A stretch of 64,000 bases of DNA from Mucilaginibacter tundrae (GCF_013408825.1 NZ_JACCBZ010000004.1:532040-596039), one strand, 5' to 3'. Positions 27,425 through 37,977 are shown, counted from the first letter of the stretch. Notes: generated from the letters alone by a model not told the origin. A program made the numbers and translations.

Positions 27425-28168
27425 ATGGTCTCTCTCGAAGTTTGCGCAAACTCTATCAATTCTGCCTTAGCAGCACAAAATGGCGGAGCTGTGCGCGTGG
27501 AGTTATGCGATAACCTGAAAGACGGCGGCACTACTCCTTCGGCCGGACAGATCACCCTGGCCCGCAAGTTTTTGCATATTAAGCTGTATGTATTGATACG
27601 CCCCCGCAGTGGCGATTTTTTGTATAACGACATTGAATATCAAACCATGCAGGCAGATATAAGATACTGTATTGAAGCCGGTTGCGATGGTATTGTTATA
27701 GGTATACTTAAAGCTGATGGAACCATCGATATGGAACGTAACCTGGAGCTAGTGCGCATGGCCAAACAATTTGGCTTGGGCGTAACTTTTCACCGGGCGT
27801 TTGATGTTTGCGCGGATCTATACCAGGCACTTGAAGATATTATTGAATTAGGCTGCGAACGTGTTTTAACCTCCGGCGGTAAAAGCAGCGCGATAGAAGG
27901 CTCGGCAGTGCTGGCGCGTTTGGTTAAAAAAGCTGCCGGTCGGATCAGTATTATGGCAGGCGCAGGTGTTAACGAACATAATGCCGCCGATCTGGTACAT
28001 TACACAGGTGTGCAAGAGATCCATTCATCTGCAAGAATTATGATTGCCAGTAAAATGCAATTTCAAAACGACCATGTAGCCATGGGTGATACTTTGCATG
28101 ATGAATACAGTTTCGATCAAACCGATGTGGAACGGGTAAAGAAACTTGTACAGTTGGTTAATGCCTAG
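27425..28168 (+). CDS. cutC: CutC family protein
   Basis: 247 residues, TIM barrel. Diagnostic blocks: LEVCANS, VRVELCDNLKDGGTTPS, VLIRPRSGDF, DGIVIGIL, TFHRAFDV, RVLTSGG, IMAGAGVN and EIHSSAR. CutC was named for copper homeostasis in E. coli, but a direct copper role is disputed. It ends the three-gene plus-strand run. Confidence 0.93.
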   Translation: MVSLEVCANSINSALAAQNGGAVRVELCDNLKDGGTTPSAGQITLARKFLHIKLYVLIRPRSGDFLYNDIEYQTMQADIRYCIEAGCDGIVIGILKADGTIDMERNLELVRMAKQFGLGVTFHRAFDVCADLYQALEDIIELGCERVLTSGGKSSAIEGSAVLARLVKKAAGRISIMAGAGVNEHNAADLVHYTGVQEIHSSARIMIASKMQFQNDHVAMGDTLHDEYSFDQTDVERVKKLVQLVNA

Positions 28169-28205
28169 GCATATTAATACCGACGCACTAAATGCTCTTA
28201 TTTGT

Positions 28206-31028
28206 CTAAAAAATACTCACCGGAACGATTAGCTCAAACCTGTTCCTGCCGCTGCCGCCGTACAGGTCGGGATCAAGCAGGCGGTCGTATCTGAACCCAA
28301 AAGAAATAGCTTCCTGATTAAACCACATGGTATCGAAATAAACCTCTAATCCTGTGGAGTTGAAATTAGCTTTAAACTTAGAGCCATCTACATAAAAATC
28401 ATTGGCAAGCGTATAATCATAAAAACCATTACCACGGATACGCATAATATATATCGTGTTGGCAACCCCGGCATCAGGATAAACTATGGGGAAGCTATAA
28501 TTCGCGCCCAACTTATCCATTTTATAAAAGTTTTCGGCGGTATATCCCCTCGAAAACGGGAAATTATTTGAATAATCGATCACATTATTGGCACTACCTT
28601 TTTGTTGATAGGCCGCATTAAAAAACAGGCTGTGGTTAACCGATAAACCCGGGAAGTAAAAAGTACCCGTTGCTAAAAATTGTGTAGAGCTTTGCCCGGT
28701 AACCGCGTTTTGATAGCCTAACTGGATGCTTTGCGCGAAATGAGGGAATATGTTTTTTTGTGCTTGCAGCGTGCTATTATAAAAGTAAAGATAATTATTC
28801 AGGTAAGCATACGACTGATCGGCAAACAAAGCACGGTACGCCTGTTGAAAAATACTGCTGCTATACACCAGATCGCTGCCGATAGCCAGCGACGTACTGC
28901 TTTTGCCACGGGTAAAATTTAAAGGCAACTCTAAGCCACCTTGCACACTGGTTTCATTCCAATAAATATTGGTACCACGGTATAATTCCCTCCTGTCAAC
29001 GGTATAATCAACACCCCCGGAAATGTAGGGGAACAGCGCTCCGTAAATAGCGTTAAAACCAAACTCCTTATAACCTTCATCACGGTTATAGTTAAATAAG
29101 ATGTCGGATTGAAAGGTATTTAATACATTTTCTCCTTGAATCTCTAAAGTATAGTTTGGGTCATCAATATTTGGTACAAGGCTGTGAAAATTAAACAGGT
29201 GATAGGCTTTATTATATTTGGTAATCCCCATCGGTTTGTTTTGTACAGATGCCAGTAAATTGGTTGACGAATCTCGTGTTAAAGCGGTGATATCAAAATT
29301 CGGCAAAGTACCCGGGATAGCGCCGCCCGGTAATTCTTCCCATTCAATTGCATTATTATCAATCTGATGAATCTGGTAACCATAAGCGGTCAAACTTATC
29401 CACGCCAGTTTCTTAGCCGATACCGAAGCTTCGTAATTACCAATAAACGTTTGCAGCGAATCCCCTTTTAATTCATATAGTTTATCGTTCTTTAAATTGA
29501 TGGCGAACAACCTGTCATTAATGTTGCTGGTTGCAGAAAAATAAGCGGTATCGCCACGCAGATGCGGGAAAACAATAGGTTGAAATGTAAACGGCAGCAA
29601 ATATTTAGCTTCACCGGTTTTTATATTGATAATAGCCAGCGACATTTTGCCCTTGCTGTTCCTCACCCCTGCAACTAAATGATCCTTGCCATAAAACTTA
29701 GGATAGGTATAAAATAAACGCTGCTTATTAGGCACAACGGCTAATAATTTACCCGTATTGGCATCAAGCAAATGCACATCACATTTACCCGATGTTGCTT
29801 CCTGTACAACCGCGATCGTTTTGCCATCGGGACTAAAGGATGGCGCGAAATATTTGGTGCCTTTAGTGATGCGATGTTCCTTACCGGTTTTCACATCCAA
29901 CAAGATCAGCTCGCTATAATCGCGATAATTCCAGTGCAGATCAGGACGGTAACTGGCATAAATTATTTTGCCATCGTGATAATCAAAATAATTATCCAAC
30001 GAATAGCTGCGGGTACTAATCTTCCTTTCCGTATTACCCTCCCTGATCACAAAAACAGGCGTGTTATCGTAAGTGGTTTTTGAATAGATGAGTGTATGAT
30101 CATCGATGTAAGCAGGGTATTCCCTATCCGCGTCGAAATGCTTTTTAGGTTGAGGCTGATTATGTTGGTCAACCGCCACAAATTGTTGCCTGAAATAATT
30201 CAAAGCATCCTTCCTGAAATCAACAAAATCCTTACCAGAGTACTTTTTGATCGCCCGTTCAAACGGATAAAAGCCACCCTTATAAGCGGCTGCGTCATGC
30301 GTTACCTTCTTCCAAAAGTCGTCGCCATACTTTTCCCGGCCATAGCTTACCATCATGTAGCCGAGTGGGTACCAATTCGGTGTATAATCGCGATATGATC
30401 CATTACGGATCTTCATATAACTGTAATCCGTACCATCAGCCCACAAAGCCCTAAAACCTTCTAAAAAATAAGGTAACCTGCCTCTGCCCTGTTCGCTCAC
30501 ATGGGTTTCGTTAAAAACGGCATCACCCTCAAAAAACCAGTTGGGTACAGCAAGGTCATTGGCCAGTGCTTGTCCGCCTTCTCCAAACAAAAATCGCATG
30601 GTTTTGGATAGGCCCACATCAAAGTTATTGTACTGCTGCACATGCCTAAACTCATGTATAGCCAATTGCTCGGGCCAGGGTAAACTGCCTATATCAAAGC
30701 TATTCTGCTCCGGCGTTAAAAAAAACTCACTTCTGAAAGGTGCCAGCTGTACATAGGCGTTGGTAATAGTGGTTTGGTTTTGCATTAATATGCTTACCTG
30801 TAGCTGTTTATAGCCAATGGTGGGCTGTATAGCTCCATTCATTTGGGTAACGATATTTGCCACCCGCAAACCTTCTGTATCCAGTCCAACCGGGAAGATA
30901 ACTTTAGCTGCCGGAGTATTTACCTGGTTCCATTTGATGGATGGCGGGTTACCACCAAACTCCTGCGCATGGGCAACACCTGCAAGCAATAACAAACTTA
31001 AAATGAATGGAAACAGGGGCTTATTCAT
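28206..31028 (-). CDS. Secreted gluzincin-like protein with TolB-like propeller and predicted outer-membrane barrel
   Basis: 940 residues with a signal peptide ending at AHAQ. Residues about 110-175 hold a zinc-peptidase-like site: HEFRH (125-129) and WFFEGDAVFNE, with Glu167 a likely third ligand. A region near 310-620 has TolB/WD40-like repeats (APSFSPDGKTIAVVQE). The last 300 residues alternate in strand pattern and end NRFELIVPVSIF, like an outer membrane barrel. It could be a surface peptidase or an assembly factor. It stands alone, before the serA terminator. Confidence 0.75.
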   Translation of the reverse strand: MNKPLFPFILSLLLLAGVAHAQEFGGNPPSIKWNQVNTPAAKVIFPVGLDTEGLRVANIVTQMNGAIQPTIGYKQLQVSILMQNQTTITNAYVQLAPFRSEFFLTPEQNSFDIGSLPWPEQLAIHEFRHVQQYNNFDVGLSKTMRFLFGEGGQALANDLAVPNWFFEGDAVFNETHVSEQGRGRLPYFLEGFRALWADGTDYSYMKIRNGSYRDYTPNWYPLGYMMVSYGREKYGDDFWKKVTHDAAAYKGGFYPFERAIKKYSGKDFVDFRKDALNYFRQQFVAVDQHNQPQPKKHFDADREYPAYIDDHTLIYSKTTYDNTPVFVIREGNTERKISTRSYSLDNYFDYHDGKIIYASYRPDLHWNYRDYSELILLDVKTGKEHRITKGTKYFAPSFSPDGKTIAVVQEATSGKCDVHLLDANTGKLLAVVPNKQRLFYTYPKFYGKDHLVAGVRNSKGKMSLAIINIKTGEAKYLLPFTFQPIVFPHLRGDTAYFSATSNINDRLFAINLKNDKLYELKGDSLQTFIGNYEASVSAKKLAWISLTAYGYQIHQIDNNAIEWEELPGGAIPGTLPNFDITALTRDSSTNLLASVQNKPMGITKYNKAYHLFNFHSLVPNIDDPNYTLEIQGENVLNTFQSDILFNYNRDEGYKEFGFNAIYGALFPYISGGVDYTVDRRELYRGTNIYWNETSVQGGLELPLNFTRGKSSTSLAIGSDLVYSSSIFQQAYRALFADQSYAYLNNYLYFYNSTLQAQKNIFPHFAQSIQLGYQNAVTGQSSTQFLATGTFYFPGLSVNHSLFFNAAYQQKGSANNVIDYSNNFPFSRGYTAENFYKMDKLGANYSFPIVYPDAGVANTIYIMRIRGNGFYDYTLANDFYVDGSKFKANFNSTGLEVYFDTMWFNQEAISFGFRYDRLLDPDLYGGSGRNRFELIVPVSIF

Positions 31029-31128
31029 GGAATGTGAAAGTAATTACAAAATATCATATTCGGAATTATCAGCATTAAAGATTTAGGAGGTTAATTGTTT
31101 TGTTACAGAAGATAACATGGTTTGGGAA

Positions 31129-31161
31129 AACAAAAAAGGAGCTTAAAGCTCCTTTTTTGTT
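31129..31161 (-). terminator. Bidirectional-looking terminator after serA
   Basis: ACAAAAAAGGAGCT, a 3-nt loop, then AGCTCCTTTTTTGT. The stem ends in A/T runs on both sides. It lies just past the serA stop. Confidence 0.8.
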
Positions 31162-31184
31162 CAATATTATACTGTTAGAATCAC

Positions 31185-32135
31185 TTATTTCTTAAAATGC
31201 CCGATGATCAAGCTGGCAAGCTCAACACCTATTCTTTCCTGGGCTTCGTTGGTTGCTGCGCCGATGTGTGGTGTCAGAGAGATTTTAGGGCTTTTAAGGA
31301 TCTCTTCGCGGGGCGTTGGTTCATTATCATAAACATCAAGCGCAGCGAAAGAAACCTGGCCGCTATTCAGGGCGTCAACCAGGGCCAATTCGTCAATCAG
31401 TCCACCTCGAGAGGCGTTAACCAAGCCTACTCCTTTTTTCATTTGCGCTAATTCCGCAGCACCGATAAGTGCTTTATCTACAAATGGGGTGTGCAGGGTG
31501 ATAAAATCAGCGGTTTTGATGATCTCGTCTAAAGTTGCAGTCTTTACAGATGCGTTTACTTTGATACCACCACCTAAAACCAGTTCCAATTCAGGTTTGA
31601 ATGGAAATAAGTCATAAGCCAAAACATCCATACCTACGCCGATAGCTATTTTAGCCACTTCGCGACCGATACGGCCAAAGCCTACGATACCTAAAGTTTT
31701 ACCACGTAGTTCAACACCTTTGGCATAAGCTTTTTTCAGATCATTAAACTTGGTGTTACCTTCGACCGGCATCCTGCGGTTGCTATCCGCCAAAAAGCGG
31801 ACACCACCAAATAATTGGGCGAATACCAACTCAGCAACTGATAATGATGATGAAGCTGGTGTATTGTAAACGCCGATACCTTTTTCTTTAGCATAGTCAA
31901 CATCAATGTTATCAACACCTACGCCACCACGACCAATCAATTTAAGATTTGGTGTAGCGTCTATCAAAGCCTTACGGACTTTGGTGGCACTACGTACAGT
32001 GATCGCATCGTAGTTCTTTAATTTTTCAAGAAGTTCTTCTTGTGGGATGTTATTGGTATCTACTTCAAAACCGGCATCTTCCAGCATTTTTTTGCCTATC
32101 GGATCGATACCATCGTTAGCTAATATTTTGATCAT
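31185..32135 (-). CDS. serA: D-3-phosphoglycerate dehydrogenase (short form)
   Basis: The frame is open from 32195, but the Met at 32135 (MIKILANDG) is the natural start; the extra residues come from the TTGATTGG repeat. That leaves 316 residues: substrate and NAD-binding domains with GFGRIGREVAKIA, the catalytic Arg (NASRGGL) and the Glu/His pair (YDNEP, TPHIGAAT). No ACT regulatory domain, so serine feedback by that route is unlikely. It makes 3-phosphohydroxypyruvate for serC, the gene just upstream. Confidence 0.93.
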   Translation of the reverse strand: MIKILANDGIDPIGKKMLEDAGFEVDTNNIPQEELLEKLKNYDAITVRSATKVRKALIDATPNLKLIGRGGVGVDNIDVDYAKEKGIGVYNTPASSSLSVAELVFAQLFGGVRFLADSNRRMPVEGNTKFNDLKKAYAKGVELRGKTLGIVGFGRIGREVAKIAIGVGMDVLAYDLFPFKPELELVLGGGIKVNASVKTATLDEIIKTADFITLHTPFVDKALIGAAELAQMKKGVGLVNASRGGLIDELALVDALNSGQVSFAALDVYDNEPTPREEILKSPKISLTPHIGAATNEAQERIGVELASLIIGHFKK

Positions 32136-32136
32136 T

Positions 32137-32212
32137 TTAGTTGATTGGTTTATTGAGTTGATTAGGTTGATTGGTTGAAAGCGAAACTTAATCAACTATT
32201 CAACCATTCACT
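32137..32212. repeat. TTGATTGG-type repeat between serC and serA
   Basis: Tandem-like units TTGATTGGTTTATTGAGTTGA and GGTTGATTGGTTG are followed by inverted units (AATCAACTATTCAACCATTC). A similar motif cluster lies at 37370-37500. Confidence 0.55.
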
Positions 32213-33280
32213 CTACTTATTTTTTTCTGCAAATTCTCTCATGGTGTCAATCAGCACGTAAACGCTGGTGATTGGCAACGCGTTGTATATGGATGCGCGG
32301 AAACCACCCACACTTCTGTGGCCTTTGATACCTACTATGCCTTTTTCGTCACATAATTTAAGGAATGGTTTTTCGTGCTCAAGGTTGTTTACTACAAAGG
32401 TAACGTTCATGTCTGAACGGTCTTCGGTAGCGCAAACCGCCTTGAACAATGGATTGCGCTCGATCTCTTCGTATAAAACAGCAGATTTCGCTTTGTTTTC
32501 TTTCTCGATCGCTTCAACGCCACCTTTTGATTTTAACCAGTTAAGGGTAAGCATTGATACGTAGATAGCAAAAACCGGCGGGGTGTTGTACATTGAACCA
32601 CCTTCTATTTGTGTTTGATAGTTTAGCATCGCAGGTATTTTACGGCCTGTTTTACCTAAAATATCATCCTTAACAATAACCAAAGTAACACCAGCAGGGC
32701 CCATATTTTTTTGAGCGCCGGCGTATATCAAACCAAAATCGGCAACGTTTATTTTGCGGCTGAATATATCTGACGACATATCGCATACCACAGGAACCGG
32801 TGATTTTGGGAACGCGTGCATTTGCGTACCGTAAATAGTATTATTTGATGTAATGTGGAAGTAAGCAGCATCCGCAGGGATGGTATAATCCTTAGGGATG
32901 TATGTAAAATTGCTTTCTTTTGATGTAGCTATAACTTCAACCTCGCCAAAATATTTAGCTTCTTTTAAAGCTTTATTTGCCCACACGCCCGACTCTACAT
33001 AAGCGGCTTTGCCACCATCAGGTAACAAGTTATAAGGAGCCATAGCAAATTGCATGCTTGCGCCGCCTTGTAAAAATAAAACTGAATAACCTTCAGGAAC
33101 TTCGAACAATTCCTTTACCAGTTTTACAGCCTCGTTTAAAACTGCCTCAAACTCCGGGGCGCGGTGCGAAATTTCCAGTATAGAAAGTCCTGTTCCGTTA
33201 AAATCAATTACGCCGGCAGCCGCCTGTTTTAAGACTTCGTGAGGTAAAATGCCTGGTCCGGCACCAAAATTATGTTTCAT
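32213..33280 (-). CDS. serC: Phosphoserine aminotransferase
   Basis: 355 residues, class V aminotransferase. [11 protein letters not shown] at the start, [11 protein letters not shown], and the PLP-lysine in [12 protein letters not shown] are all diagnostic. It converts 3-phosphohydroxypyruvate to phosphoserine. It lies upstream of serA on the same strand with a repeat in the 77-bp gap; serB is not in the window. Confidence 0.95.
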   Translation of the reverse strand: MKHNFGAGPGILPHEVLKQAAAGVIDFNGTGLSILEISHRAPEFEAVLNEAVKLVKELFEVPEGYSVLFLQGGASMQFAMAPYNLLPDGGKAAYVESGVWANKALKEAKYFGEVEVIATSKESNFTYIPKDYTIPADAAYFHITSNNTIYGTQMHAFPKSPVPVVCDMSSDIFSRKINVADFGLIYAGAQKNMGPAGVTLVIVKDDILGKTGRKIPAMLNYQTQIEGGSMYNTPPVFAIYVSMLTLNWLKSKGGVEAIEKENKAKSAVLYEEIERNPLFKAVCATEDRSDMNVTFVVNNLEHEKPFLKLCDEKGIVGIKGHRSVGGFRASIYNALPITSVYVLIDTMREFAEKNK

Positions 33281-33470
33281 GTTATTAGGATTTATAGCTA
33301 AACAAGCAATTATTAAATTGCTACTTAGCCGCGCCGAAGTTAATTAATTCGACAAAATATATAGAGTTTATTTGCTTTTTTTTCAAAAAAAATACAATAA
33401 CCTGATAAGTCAGGTTTTAAACGGGAGGTAGTTATGTAATGAAATGGTATCGGTTATACCTAATTTGTTA

Positions 33471-34121
33471 CTATGCTTGTTTTAAAGCTGCAATAGCTGC
33501 AAGCGGATCGGCTGATGAAAATACGGAGCTTCCCGCCACCAGGACGTTAGCACCCGCTTCGATCAACTTAGCCGCGTTATTTATATCAACCCCGCCATCA
33601 ACTTCAATTAATAATTCGGTGTTGTAGCGGCGTTTTAAGGCCTTAATATCGTTCAGTTTTTTATAGGTGTTCTGAATAAATTTTTGGCCGCCAAACCCAG
33701 GATTTACTGACATAATGAGTACCATATCTAGATCCAGGATAATATCTTCTAAAGAAGCCACGGTAGTATGCGGATTTAACGCCACGCTGGCTTTACATCC
33801 CAACTCTTTTATAAACTGAATAGTGCGATGCAAATTGGGGCAAGCCTCAAAATGAACGGTAATGCTATCCGCACCGGCTTCTACAAATTCTTTGATGTAT
33901 TTATCCGGCTCGACGATCATTAAATGCACATCCAAAAACTTTTTGGAGTGTTTTTTAACAGCTTTAAGAACGGGGAAACCAAAGGAAATGTTTGGCACGA
34001 ACCTACCATCCATAATATCTACATGCATCCAGTCGCCTTCGCTTTGGTTAAGCATTTCAACATCGCGCTGCAGATTAGCGAAATCCGCTGCTAAAATTGA
34101 TGGGGCTACTAGGTGACTCAT
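33471..34121 (-). CDS. rpe: Ribulose-phosphate 3-epimerase
   Basis: 216-residue TIM barrel. Metal and catalytic blocks: APSILAADFANLQ, HVDIMDGRFVPNISFG, DVHLMI, HFEAC, MSVNPGFGGQKF and EVDGGV. It interconverts ribulose-5-P and xylulose-5-P in the pentose phosphate pathway. A TACCTTTG box lies about 66 bp upstream. It is a single-gene unit. Confidence 0.95.
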   Translation of the reverse strand: MSHLVAPSILAADFANLQRDVEMLNQSEGDWMHVDIMDGRFVPNISFGFPVLKAVKKHSKKFLDVHLMIVEPDKYIKEFVEAGADSITVHFEACPNLHRTIQFIKELGCKASVALNPHTTVASLEDIILDLDMVLIMSVNPGFGGQKFIQNTYKKLNDIKALKRRYNTELLIEVDGGVDINNAAKLIEAGANVLVAGSSVFSSADPLAAIAALKQA

Positions 34122-34186
34122 AGTTAATTAGAGAATGGTGATTAGAGATTAGTTAACTTAGTTGGTAATTATACGTTTGTTTTGAC

Positions 34187-34194
34187 CAAAGGTA
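34187..34194 (-). promoter_or_regulatory. Bacteroidota -7 box for rpe
   Basis: TACCTTTG on the minus strand, about 66 bp upstream of the rpe ATG. Confidence 0.45.
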
Positions 34195-34244
34195 GATTTC
34201 TGTTTGATAAATTCCTAAAAATACCAAGAATCAATAGGTATTAC

Positions 34245-34517
34245 TTAATCACAATTTAATAGCAGATCGTAATATTTTTTCATGAGGACGACATCATAAT
34301 TTACTAAAGAATTGTATGCTTCAGCTACCAACTCGTTCAAAATTGAGGAACCGAGCTGCCCGCCGCCATTGGGAATGGAGTCATAGTATTTTATTAATTC
34401 TTTAACCCTGATAATCTCGTACAATAAATGCTGAATAAGATCGGTCTGTGACCCCGACTGTATCCCGCCTGTATTTTTATCGAGAAAATCTAAAGGATCA
34501 TTAGTAGTGGATGTCAT
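34245..34517 (-). CDS. Hypothetical 90-residue protein
   Basis: 90 residues, acidic, no signal or membrane segment. The central and C-terminal parts are predicted helical (DLIQHLLYEIIRVKELIKYY, then NELVAEAYNSLVNYD). I recognise no family. It sits between pnp and rpe on the same strand, separated from pnp by a strong terminator. The regular amphipathic helices support a real gene. Confidence 0.6.
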   Translation of the reverse strand: MTSTTNDPLDFLDKNTGGIQSGSQTDLIQHLLYEIIRVKELIKYYDSIPNGGGQLGSSILNELVAEAYNSLVNYDVVLMKKYYDLLLNCD

Positions 34518-34625
34518 TATTCTATAAAGAGCCGGGGTTTTATCAAATGGATTTAACTCGTGTTAACATTTATAAATGGCAAAAAAACATAATTGTTTTA
34601 AATAATTAAAAATAATTTACTTTAA

Positions 34626-34658
34626 AAAGTAAAGCCCTCTTTTGGAGGGCTTTACTTT
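34626..34658 (-). terminator. Strong bidirectional terminator after pnp
   Basis: A perfect 14-bp stem AAAGTAAAGCCCTC / GAGGGCTTTACTTT with a 5-nt loop. T-runs follow on both strands. Confidence 0.85.
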
Positions 34659-34676
34659 TTTTTATCTTCAATTAAA

Positions 34677-36800
34677 TTATTGATTTGCAGACTCAGGCTT
34701 AGGCAATAATGCTTTGCGTGAAAGCTTTAATTTACCTTGTTTGTCTACATCAAGCAATTTAACACGAACCTCATCACCGATTTGGAATATTCCGTCCATA
34801 GTTTCGATACGGCGGTGGTCGATCTCTGAAATGTGTAGCAAGCCATCTTTACCCGGCATAATTTCAACAAATGCGCCAAATGGCATAATTGATTTTACTT
34901 TACCTTCGTAAATTTCACCAACTTCAGGTTTTGAAGCTATGTTTTTAATACGGGTCACAGCTTTGTCAATCGCTTCTTTGTTATCAGCAAATATTTGAAC
35001 TACACCCTGGTTGCCAACTTCCTCGATTGAGATAGTAGCACCGGTTTCGCGTTGCATTTCCTGGATGATCTTTCCTCCCGGGCCAATAACCGCGCCAATG
35101 TATTCTTTATCAATACGGATAGTAATGATACGTGGTGCATGTGGTTTGTAATCTTCGCGAGGCGCAGTAAGCGTTTTGGCCATTTCGCCAAGTATGTGTA
35201 AACGGCCCTCTTTTGCCTGGTTTAAAGCGTTAGTTAAAACTTCGTATGATAAACCATTGATCTTCAAGTCCATTTGAACAGCAACGATACCATTTTTAGT
35301 ACCTGTTACTTTAAAGTCCATATCGCCCAAGTGATCTTCATCGCCTAAGATATCAGAAAGGATAGCGTATTTAGTACCCATTTCGTTGGTGATCAATCCC
35401 ATAGCGATACCTGATACCGGGTTAGTAATTTTGATACCAGCATCCATCAAAGCCAATGTACCGGCGCAAACCGTAGCCATTGATGATGAACCGTTTGATT
35501 CTAATATATCAGATACGATACGGATAGTATATGGATTTGCATCCTCAGCAGGTAAAACACGTTTTAATGAACGCATAGCCAGGTTACCGTGGCCAATCTC
35601 GCGGCGGCCTGCTCCCCTGTTAGGGCGAACCTCACCTGTTGAGAAACCCGGGAAATTATAGTGTAACAAGAATTTTTGATAGCCATTAATGAAGGCTCCA
35701 TCAATCATTTGCTCGTCATCCTTAGCACCTAAGGTAACAGTAGTTAACGCTTGTGTTTCGCCACGGGTAAATACCGCTGAACCGTGTGCAGATGGTAAAT
35801 AACCGACTTCGCTCCATATAGGGCGGATCTGGGTAGTTGTACGGCCATCTAAACGTTTGCCTTCATCTAATACCAGGTTACGGATAGCGTCATACTCCAC
35901 ATCGTGGAAATATTTTTTAGCTAATGATTTGGTGATGTCATCAACCTCACCTAAAGTAGCAATGTATTCATCACGTACTGCTTTAAATTTAGCGCCACGC
36001 TCGTCTTTGCCTGAAGCTTCGCCAGCGATAGCATAAACTTTTTCATAAGTAGCAGCGTAGATGGCTTTCTCTAGCTCATCATTGCTGTGCTCATGGCTGT
36101 AAACACGTTTTTCAGTTTTACCAACTGCAATAGTCAGTTCTTTCTGTACAAAGCATTGTACTTTAATAGCTTCATGTGCGAATTTGATAGCCTCAACTAA
36201 TTCAGCTTCCTGTATTTCAGCACTTTCGCCCTCAACCATGTTGATGTCGAACTCGCTACCGGCAACAATAAATTCTAATGTTGCAGTTTGCAATTGAGTT
36301 AAAGTTGGGTTGATAACTAATTTACCATCAACTTTAGCAACGCGAACTTCGGATATAGGGCCATTGAAAGGGATATCAGAAACTGATAATGCCGCAGATG
36401 CAGCTAAACCAGCTAAACAATCAGGCATAATGTCTTTATCCGCAGAAATTAAAGTTATCATTACTTGTGTATCAGCATGATAATCTTCAGGGAACATTGG
36501 GCGCAAAGCGCGGTCAACCAAACGAGAGATCAAAACCTCATAGTCTGATAAACGAGCCTCGCGGCGTAAAAAACCACCTGGTATACGACCTGTGGCAGCG
36601 TATTTTTCTTGATAATCAACAGAAAGCGGTAAAAAATCAATACCTTCTTTTGCTTCTTGCGATGAAACCACGGTAGCCAATAACATGGTATCACCCATTT
36701 TTATTACTACTGATCCATCAGCTTGTTTGGCCAGTTTTCCTGTTTCGATCTCGATGGTGCGGCCGTCACCTAAATCGATTACTTTTTTAATTACATTCAT
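34677..36800 (-). CDS. pnp: Polyribonucleotide nucleotidyltransferase (PNPase)
   Basis: About 707 residues from the Met at 36800 ([13 protein letters not shown]); the frame is open nine codons further up. Two RNase PH-like domains (with [16 protein letters not shown] and [13 protein letters not shown]), an alpha-helical linker, a KH domain ([20 protein letters not shown]) and an S1 domain ([20 protein letters not shown]) are in the normal order and of normal length. It degrades RNA 3' to 5' by phosphorolysis. It lies downstream of rpsO, the classic order, with a terminator between. Confidence 0.96.
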   Translation of the reverse strand: MNVIKKVIDLGDGRTIEIETGKLAKQADGSVVIKMGDTMLLATVVSSQEAKEGIDFLPLSVDYQEKYAATGRIPGGFLRREARLSDYEVLISRLVDRALRPMFPEDYHADTQVMITLISADKDIMPDCLAGLAASAALSVSDIPFNGPISEVRVAKVDGKLVINPTLTQLQTATLEFIVAGSEFDINMVEGESAEIQEAELVEAIKFAHEAIKVQCFVQKELTIAVGKTEKRVYSHEHSNDELEKAIYAATYEKVYAIAGEASGKDERGAKFKAVRDEYIATLGEVDDITKSLAKKYFHDVEYDAIRNLVLDEGKRLDGRTTTQIRPIWSEVGYLPSAHGSAVFTRGETQALTTVTLGAKDDEQMIDGAFINGYQKFLLHYNFPGFSTGEVRPNRGAGRREIGHGNLAMRSLKRVLPAEDANPYTIRIVSDILESNGSSSMATVCAGTLALMDAGIKITNPVSGIAMGLITNEMGTKYAILSDILGDEDHLGDMDFKVTGTKNGIVAVQMDLKINGLSYEVLTNALNQAKEGRLHILGEMAKTLTAPREDYKPHAPRIITIRIDKEYIGAVIGPGGKIIQEMQRETGATISIEEVGNQGVVQIFADNKEAIDKAVTRIKNIASKPEVGEIYEGKVKSIMPFGAFVEIMPGKDGLLHISEIDHRRIETMDGIFQIGDEVRVKLLDVDKQGKLKLSRKALLPKPESANQ

Positions 36801-36947
36801 CTTGTGTGTGTTGTGATGCGCTTTCATCTTTAGGGCGCACCGGTTTTATTTGTGTGTAAATATATTGTTTTTGAGCGGATATGTTGTACCTAAATAGTAC
36901 GGAGGGGTATCGGTATTTTAGGGGAATAATTTTTGGTGGTTAAAGTA

Positions 36948-36981
36948 AAAAAGCCATCTCCTTAATTTGAGACGGCTTTTT
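36948..36981 (-). terminator. Terminator between rpsO and pnp
   Basis: AAAAAGCCATCTC pairs with GAGACGGCTTTTT (one G-U pair), 8-nt loop, with a T-run on the minus strand. It lies just past the rpsO stop and would limit read-through into pnp. Confidence 0.8.
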
Positions 36982-36999
36982 ATTAAAAACTTGCAGATA

Positions 37000-37278
37000 T
37001 TACTTGATGATATCCCTTAGCGCTAAAGCTTTGATGATAGCACGGTACCTGTTTATATCTTTTTTGTACAAGTATGCAAGCAACCCACGGCGCTTACCTA
37101 CTAATTTTTGAAGAGACAACTGGGTTGAAAAATCGTGTTTGTTCTTTTTTAAGTGCCCGGTTAAGTGAGCGATACGATTGGTAAATAAAGCAACCTGCGC
37201 TTCGGTTGAGCCGGAGTCGGTAGCAGATTTACCGTGTTTTTCGAAAATCTCTGATTTCCATTCTTTACTTAAATACAT
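37000..37278 (-). CDS. rpsO: 30S ribosomal protein S15
   Basis: 92 residues, close to the usual 89. The S15 signature runs through TDSGSTEAQVALFTNRI, LTGHLKKNKHDFSTQ, and LVGKRRGLLAYLYKKD. It binds 16S rRNA early in small-subunit assembly. In E. coli it controls its own translation; no clear equivalent leader structure was recognised here. Confidence 0.97.
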   Translation of the reverse strand: MYLSKEWKSEIFEKHGKSATDSGSTEAQVALFTNRIAHLTGHLKKNKHDFSTQLSLQKLVGKRRGLLAYLYKKDINRYRAIIKALALRDIIK

Positions 37279-37325
37279 TACGTGAATAATACTAAAGTGT
37301 TAATAAATTTTGTTAATTGTGGGTG

Positions 37326-37333
37326 CAAAGATA
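37326..37333 (-). promoter_or_regulatory. Bacteroidota -7 box for rpsO
   Basis: TATCTTTG on the minus strand, 47 bp upstream of the rpsO ATG. Confidence 0.5.
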
Positions 37334-37369
37334 GGGGTATTATGTAATATAAACAAGTGCTGTTTTGTT

Positions 37370-37500
37370 ATTAGTTGATTGGGTTGATAAGTGAGTGGTT
37401 GATTGGGGGCTGATGCGAACAATGAAGCTAATTTGTGGTTATTTAATAAGTTTGCATTTGTTAACATAATCAACTAATACAACATAATCAACCACTCGCT
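37370..37500. repeat. TTGATTGG-type repeat between rpsO and the thioesterase
   Basis: Left units TTAGTTGATTGGG and GAGTGGTTGATTGG, right units inverted (ATAATCAACTAATAC, ATAATCAACCACTCGC). The unit resembles that at 32137-32212. Confidence 0.5.
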
Positions 37501-37504
37501 AATA

Positions 37505-37939
37505 ATGTATAAGACCTACGAAACCGAACTCCGCGTTCGCCCTGATGATATTGACATGTTTAACCATGTGCACAACAGTAAATACTTTGATTATGTATTG
37601 GCTGCGCGATATGACCAGATGGAGCGATGCTACGGGCTGGGTATGGAGAAGTTTATGGCACGTGGGATGGGATGGCTGGTACGGACAGTTTACATGGACT
37701 ACAAGCGCGCATTAAAAATGAGTGATTATTTTTTGGTGCGAACCCGTATTGAAAGCATCAACGATAAAAAGTGTAAGGTACATTTTGAGATATTAAATAA
37801 AGCAACCGGTAAAACCTGTTGCGATGGATGGTTTGATTTTGTGATGATCAACATGGCTACCGGCAAAGGAATAGCTATCCCTCAGGATGTGATTGAGCAT
37901 TATGTTGACAGCAAGAACTGTATAGCGGAATCAGAATAG
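37505..37939 (+). CDS. Acyl-CoA thioesterase, hot-dog fold (4HBT/YbgC type)
   Basis: 144 residues with the 4-hydroxybenzoyl-CoA thioesterase signature: RPDDIDMFNHVHNSKYFDYV carries the catalytic Asp, followed by VRTVYMDYKRALKMSDYF. It would hydrolyse an acyl-CoA or acyl-ACP; chain length cannot be read. A second, distinct member is at 51664. It is followed 42 bp later by the deacetylase gene, which has its own promoter. Confidence 0.88.
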   Translation: MYKTYETELRVRPDDIDMFNHVHNSKYFDYVLAARYDQMERCYGLGMEKFMARGMGWLVRTVYMDYKRALKMSDYFLVRTRIESINDKKCKVHFEILNKATGKTCCDGWFDFVMINMATGKGIAIPQDVIEHYVDSKNCIAESE

Positions 37940-37969
37940 GTTTTGTTTATTCAATATTGGGGTTAATTT

Positions 37970-37977
37970 TATATTTG
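37970..37977 (+). promoter_or_regulatory. -7 box almost touching the deacetylase start codon
   Basis: TATATTTG, then TCT, then ATG at 37981. A leaderless mRNA is predicted. Confidence 0.5.
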
